From contig DJXI01000029.1 of the NCBI GenBank assembly GCA_002449695.1, positions 33,405 through 97,404 of the forward strand: a stretch of 64,000 nt of DNA. The letters run 5' to 3'. Below, piece by piece: positions 61,660 through 64,000 of the stretch. The translations under genes were made by a program, and so were the position numbers. The first letter of the stretch is position 1. Each line of letters starts with the position of its first letter. This DNA is from Verrucomicrobia bacterium UBA7008. GTDB taxonomy: Bacteria > Verrucomicrobiota > Kiritimatiellia > RFP12 > UBA1067. The notes below the pieces were generated by a model, which saw nothing but the letters and a program-made list of their open reading frames with translations, was not told the DNA's origin and did no database searches.

Positions 61660-62244
61660 CTATTGCCACAGACCCGCTTCAACCTCCTCCAGATAATTAG
61701 TATAAGCCGCGCCGGAAAGAACATCATTCCAGTAATTGGTCTTCTGCGGCATCGCTATCTTGTACTTGTCTACAAGCGTCATTACCTTGCTTTCACGATA
61801 ACGCCTTCGGATGCATGTCAGCAAATCCGGTCGGGGCGGCCACGCAATCCAGTTCAGCTCTGACGCCGTTACGATTCCGTTTGTATTTAAATCAACGATA
61901 CCATCCATGTAGTCAATGTAGAAATCTTCATCAAACTGTTCGCCCACACCAAGAAGCAAAAATCTGTCCACGGCATTCGTTGCGATTAAGCCAAAATTTG
62001 ACAGCGCCTCCCGCCAGCAATTTGAAACAGACCGAGCGAATTCCCCATACGAACCATACTTTTCTGAAAATCCGATAAAATTCATTGATTCGCCCAGCAC
62101 GGCCGGCCGAAGAATGTCGGTCGGGATGTCGGTTTTTGCCAAGTGCAGCTGTTCTCGCAGCATCTCAACCCTGCCCGCGTTGGATTCGGCTTGTGCCGCC
62201 ATTGCGGCGACACATACGATCAACAGTAATTTGCTAGTTCTCAT
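61660..62244 (-). CDS. Hypothetical secreted protein, possible partner of the amidase-domain protein
   Basis: The 194-residue product has a signal peptide (about 1-20, ending AAQA). The middle has DLNTNGIVTASEL, which looks like one EF-hand-type calcium loop, and there are several aromatic residues near the C-terminus (YWNDVLSGAAYTNYL). No family was recognised. The start at 62244 was preferred to the ATG at 62250 because AGGAG lies 8 nt before it. It overlaps the upstream amidase-domain gene by 11 bp, so the two are co-translated. An immunity or accessory role is a guess from that arrangement. Confidence 0.6.
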   Translation of the reverse strand: MRTSKLLLIVCVAAMAAQAESNAGRVEMLREQLHLAKTDIPTDILRPAVLGESMNFIGFSEKYGSYGEFARSVSNCWREALSNFGLIATNAVDRFLLLGVGEQFDEDFYIDYMDGIVDLNTNGIVTASELNWIAWPPRPDLLTCIRRRYRESKVMTLVDKYKIAMPQKTNYWNDVLSGAAYTNYLEEVEAGLWQ

Positions 62245-64000
62245 GTGCATATCTCCTGAATCTGGAAGTTCCGTCTTGCCAATCTCTATATCGGCGATTC
62301 ACGTTTTCAAGCCCTGCGGCAACAGCATTACCGTCAAAATCAAGGATGCCGCAATGCCCGTTGACTGCTGCTGGATGCGCGATCACATATCCAGGTTGCG
62401 GATCAAATGTCGTTCCAAGTAAATCCCAGCCAGAAATTTCCGTTCCATCTGCCCAATCGTTTGCAAGCGGTGGATACTTGCGCCAATATCTCTGCCGTTG
62501 CACAGGAAGTGTCAAACCAGATTCTCTTATTCTGTACGCAACAAAATAACTGCACTTATAGCTGCCCTCACCTGCATCTGAGTATTCATACTGCCCTTGG
62601 GCCCTGCCACTAACAGCATAGTCCGTCGACCCAAGGTACGCTTTCGCACAGTTGCGCAGGTCGATCTGCCATTGCTCGTCGCAGACGCCGATAGCTTTGC
62701 AGTCGCCACGTTTCCTAAGACCGATGTCGGCAGGCTCGTCGGCGTCCCACACGTAGAAGCGCTCATCCGTGCCGCCCGCCGCGACCGAGGCGAGGGCACG
62801 GACCTCGTAGATGCCACCCTCAGTCGGCGTGAACACGGTCGATGCGCCGGGATGCGTATAGTCGGCCAGCATCCATTCACCATAGGTGCCGTCCGACCTC
62901 AGCCGCCGCACGTGCCACATTGTCGATAGCAAGCCATCCGCACCGGCCGGCTCGCAGTCGAGTTGCAGCGCAACAGACGTGTTCGTCAAGATAACGAGCC
63001 CGTCATCCGGAGCGGACGGGAGCAGCACGTTCTTTGCCTGCACGACCGTCAACGCACGGGTGACGGCATTCGTCACGCCATCGTCGCCGATGAACGCCGC
63101 CCGGAAAACAACATCGCCAACGGCCGCGCTTGTCTCGATGCCCCCAATGGTTGCGGAGGCCGCGACCGCGTCGTCGACCGTCCACTCGCCGAGGAGGCCG
63201 GAAGCCGAGACCTTCGCCCCGCCCGCGATGCACGACACCTGGACAATGCCGTTGGTCGGCGCATCCGACGAAAACGCCCAGCCCGCCGCCGCGATCTTTG
63301 CCGCGCTGACTTCGTTGCTGTTGAGCAGAACGGCGGCGGGGATGTTCAGCGACAGGTGCACCTGCGGCGTGTCGTTCGTGCCGTACGTGAGGCGGTCGGT
63401 GTGCGAGTACAGCGTCTTGGCGCCGATTGTCGCCGTCACGGACAGGTACGCCTCGGCCCAGCTCGGCATATCCTCGATCCGAACGGCGGTCGACTGCGCA
63501 TGGGGCGAAACGACCGTCAGCCCCTCCGACGCCGTCCACGCGTAGGTCACGGCGCTGACGCCGCAGTAGTCCGACAAGATCGCGTCGAAGGTCACGGGGC
63601 CGTCATCCGGCCCGATGTGCGACACGTCGGGCGAACCGCAGAAAAGCGGCCACCATGCCACGCGCCCAAGCGCCTCGGCCGTCGGCTCCCGGTTCTCATA
63701 TCCGCCATCCACCGTCCAAGCGCCGGCGCCACCCGCCACCGCCGACAACAGGCGCGGCGAAACCTGCGCGCGCGGAACGTCGTCGACGGCAGCAGACGTC
63801 ACATTCGTCAAGAACGGCACCGTGCCATAGTCATATTCGACGCCCTTCTCCAGAAGGAACACGTACTCGCCTGCATTCGTGACGGCGACGGACGTATCGC
63901 CGACAATGAGGTTGACCGTTTCGGGCGGGTCTTCCGCCACGCCGACCGTCAGCTTGTAGAGGCCGTTCGTGAGCCCTTCGCCCACCTGCGCGTCGACCCA
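62234..64000 (-). CDS. Large surface protein with C-terminal cysteine amidase/peptidase-like domain (5' end outside window)
   Basis: The frame is open to the right edge, so the start is not seen; 588 residues are visible. Most of it is beta-rich with immunoglobulin-like repeats (for example VTFDAILSDYCGVSAVTYAW and GGIYEVRALASVAAGG). The last 115 residues differ: KCSYFVAYRIRESG contains a candidate catalytic cysteine (codon 62554-62552), and NGHCGILDFDG a candidate catalytic histidine (codon 62356-62354), with WADGTEISGWDLL between them. Cys then His in this setting is the pattern of papain-like NlpC/P60 or CHAP-type peptidoglycan amidases. The domain assignment is by motif only. Confidence 0.65.
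   Translation of the reverse strand, partial: WVDAQVGEGLTNGLYKLTVGVAEDPPETVNLIVGDTSVAVTNAGEYVFLLEKGVEYDYGTVPFLTNVTSAAVDDVPRAQVSPRLLSAVAGGAGAWTVDGGYENREPTAEALGRVAWWPLFCGSPDVSHIGPDDGPVTFDAILSDYCGVSAVTYAWTASEGLTVVSPHAQSTAVRIEDMPSWAEAYLSVTATIGAKTLYSHTDRLTYGTNDTPQVHLSLNIPAAVLLNSNEVSAAKIAAAGWAFSSDAPTNGIVQVSCIAGGAKVSASGLLGEWTVDDAVAASATIGGIETSAAVGDVVFRAAFIGDDGVTNAVTRALTVVQAKNVLLPSAPDDGLVILTNTSVALQLDCEPAGADGLLSTMWHVRRLRSDGTYGEWMLADYTHPGASTVFTPTEGGIYEVRALASVAAGGTDERFYVWDADEPADIGLRKRGDCKAIGVCDEQWQIDLRNCAKAYLGSTDYAVSGRAQGQYEYSDAGEGSYKCSYFVAYRIRESGLTLPVQRQRYWRKYPPLANDWADGTEISGWDLLGTTFDPQPGYVIAHPAAVNGHCGILDFDGNAVAAGLENVNRRYRDWQDGTSRFRRYAHEN

Overview
The window is GC-rich, densely coded and mostly on the minus strand. 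Genes for LPS and outer-membrane assembly (lpxA, lpxK, an LptD-like protein, an LptF-type permease) show a Gram-negative cell, and a complete mreBCD-mrdA-rodA set shows a rod or ovoid cell. Autotransporter-strand surface proteins, a eukaryote-type branching enzyme, a LacI-AraC hybrid regulator and many large glycosidases without SusC/SusD point to the Verrucomicrobiota/Kiritimatiellota/Lentisphaerota group, probably a gut lineage. That placement is inference. No rRNA, tRNA, CRISPR array or intact transposon was seen.

Layout. 1-12380: a tightly packed envelope cluster transcribed mreB-mreC-mreD-mrdA-rodA-rng-lptD-lpxK-trmH-vwa-gluQ, with 4-bp and 11-bp gene overlaps. 12377-35071: a carbohydrate locus. 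It holds a branching enzyme, a cellobiose phosphorylase, a GPH sugar symporter, a 2203-residue fused enzyme (GH92, FAD oxidoreductase, GH125, PL8), a GH5 endoglucanase-like enzyme, an esterase fused to a beta-helix, a beta-helix surface protein, the hybrid regulator and a divergent GH2 enzyme. 35072-35632: a repeat-rich stretch without genes. 35633-41577: an nfnA-nfnB-antiporter-mnmE operon. 41622-55631: two beta-galactosidase-type GH2 enzymes among murF, lpxA, lptF, an aryl-polyene-type ketosynthase, glnS and a lysozyme-like protein. 56055-60783: a tandem GH43, a glycosyltransferase and an altronate-dehydratase-family enzyme. 60973-64000: three secreted or membrane proteins of unknown role, one ending in a predicted cysteine amidase domain.

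How it fits together. Esterase, GH5, PL8, alpha-mannosidase, sugar symporter and cellobiose phosphorylase are the set expected for a polymer with a cellulose-like backbone and acetylated mannose/glucuronate side chains, that is, xanthan or a relative. The window has all of these steps except a recognisable unsaturated-glucuronyl hydrolase. Cellobiose phosphorylase would yield glucose-1-phosphate, and the branching enzyme next door suggests a route into glycogen. This is the most interesting system in the window, but its substrate is inferred from family membership.

Other signals: extended -10 promoters placed 7-11 nt before start codons (predicted leaderless or near-leaderless mRNAs), short tandem arrays with a 7-bp period, and palindromic or low-complexity inserts inside coding genes.
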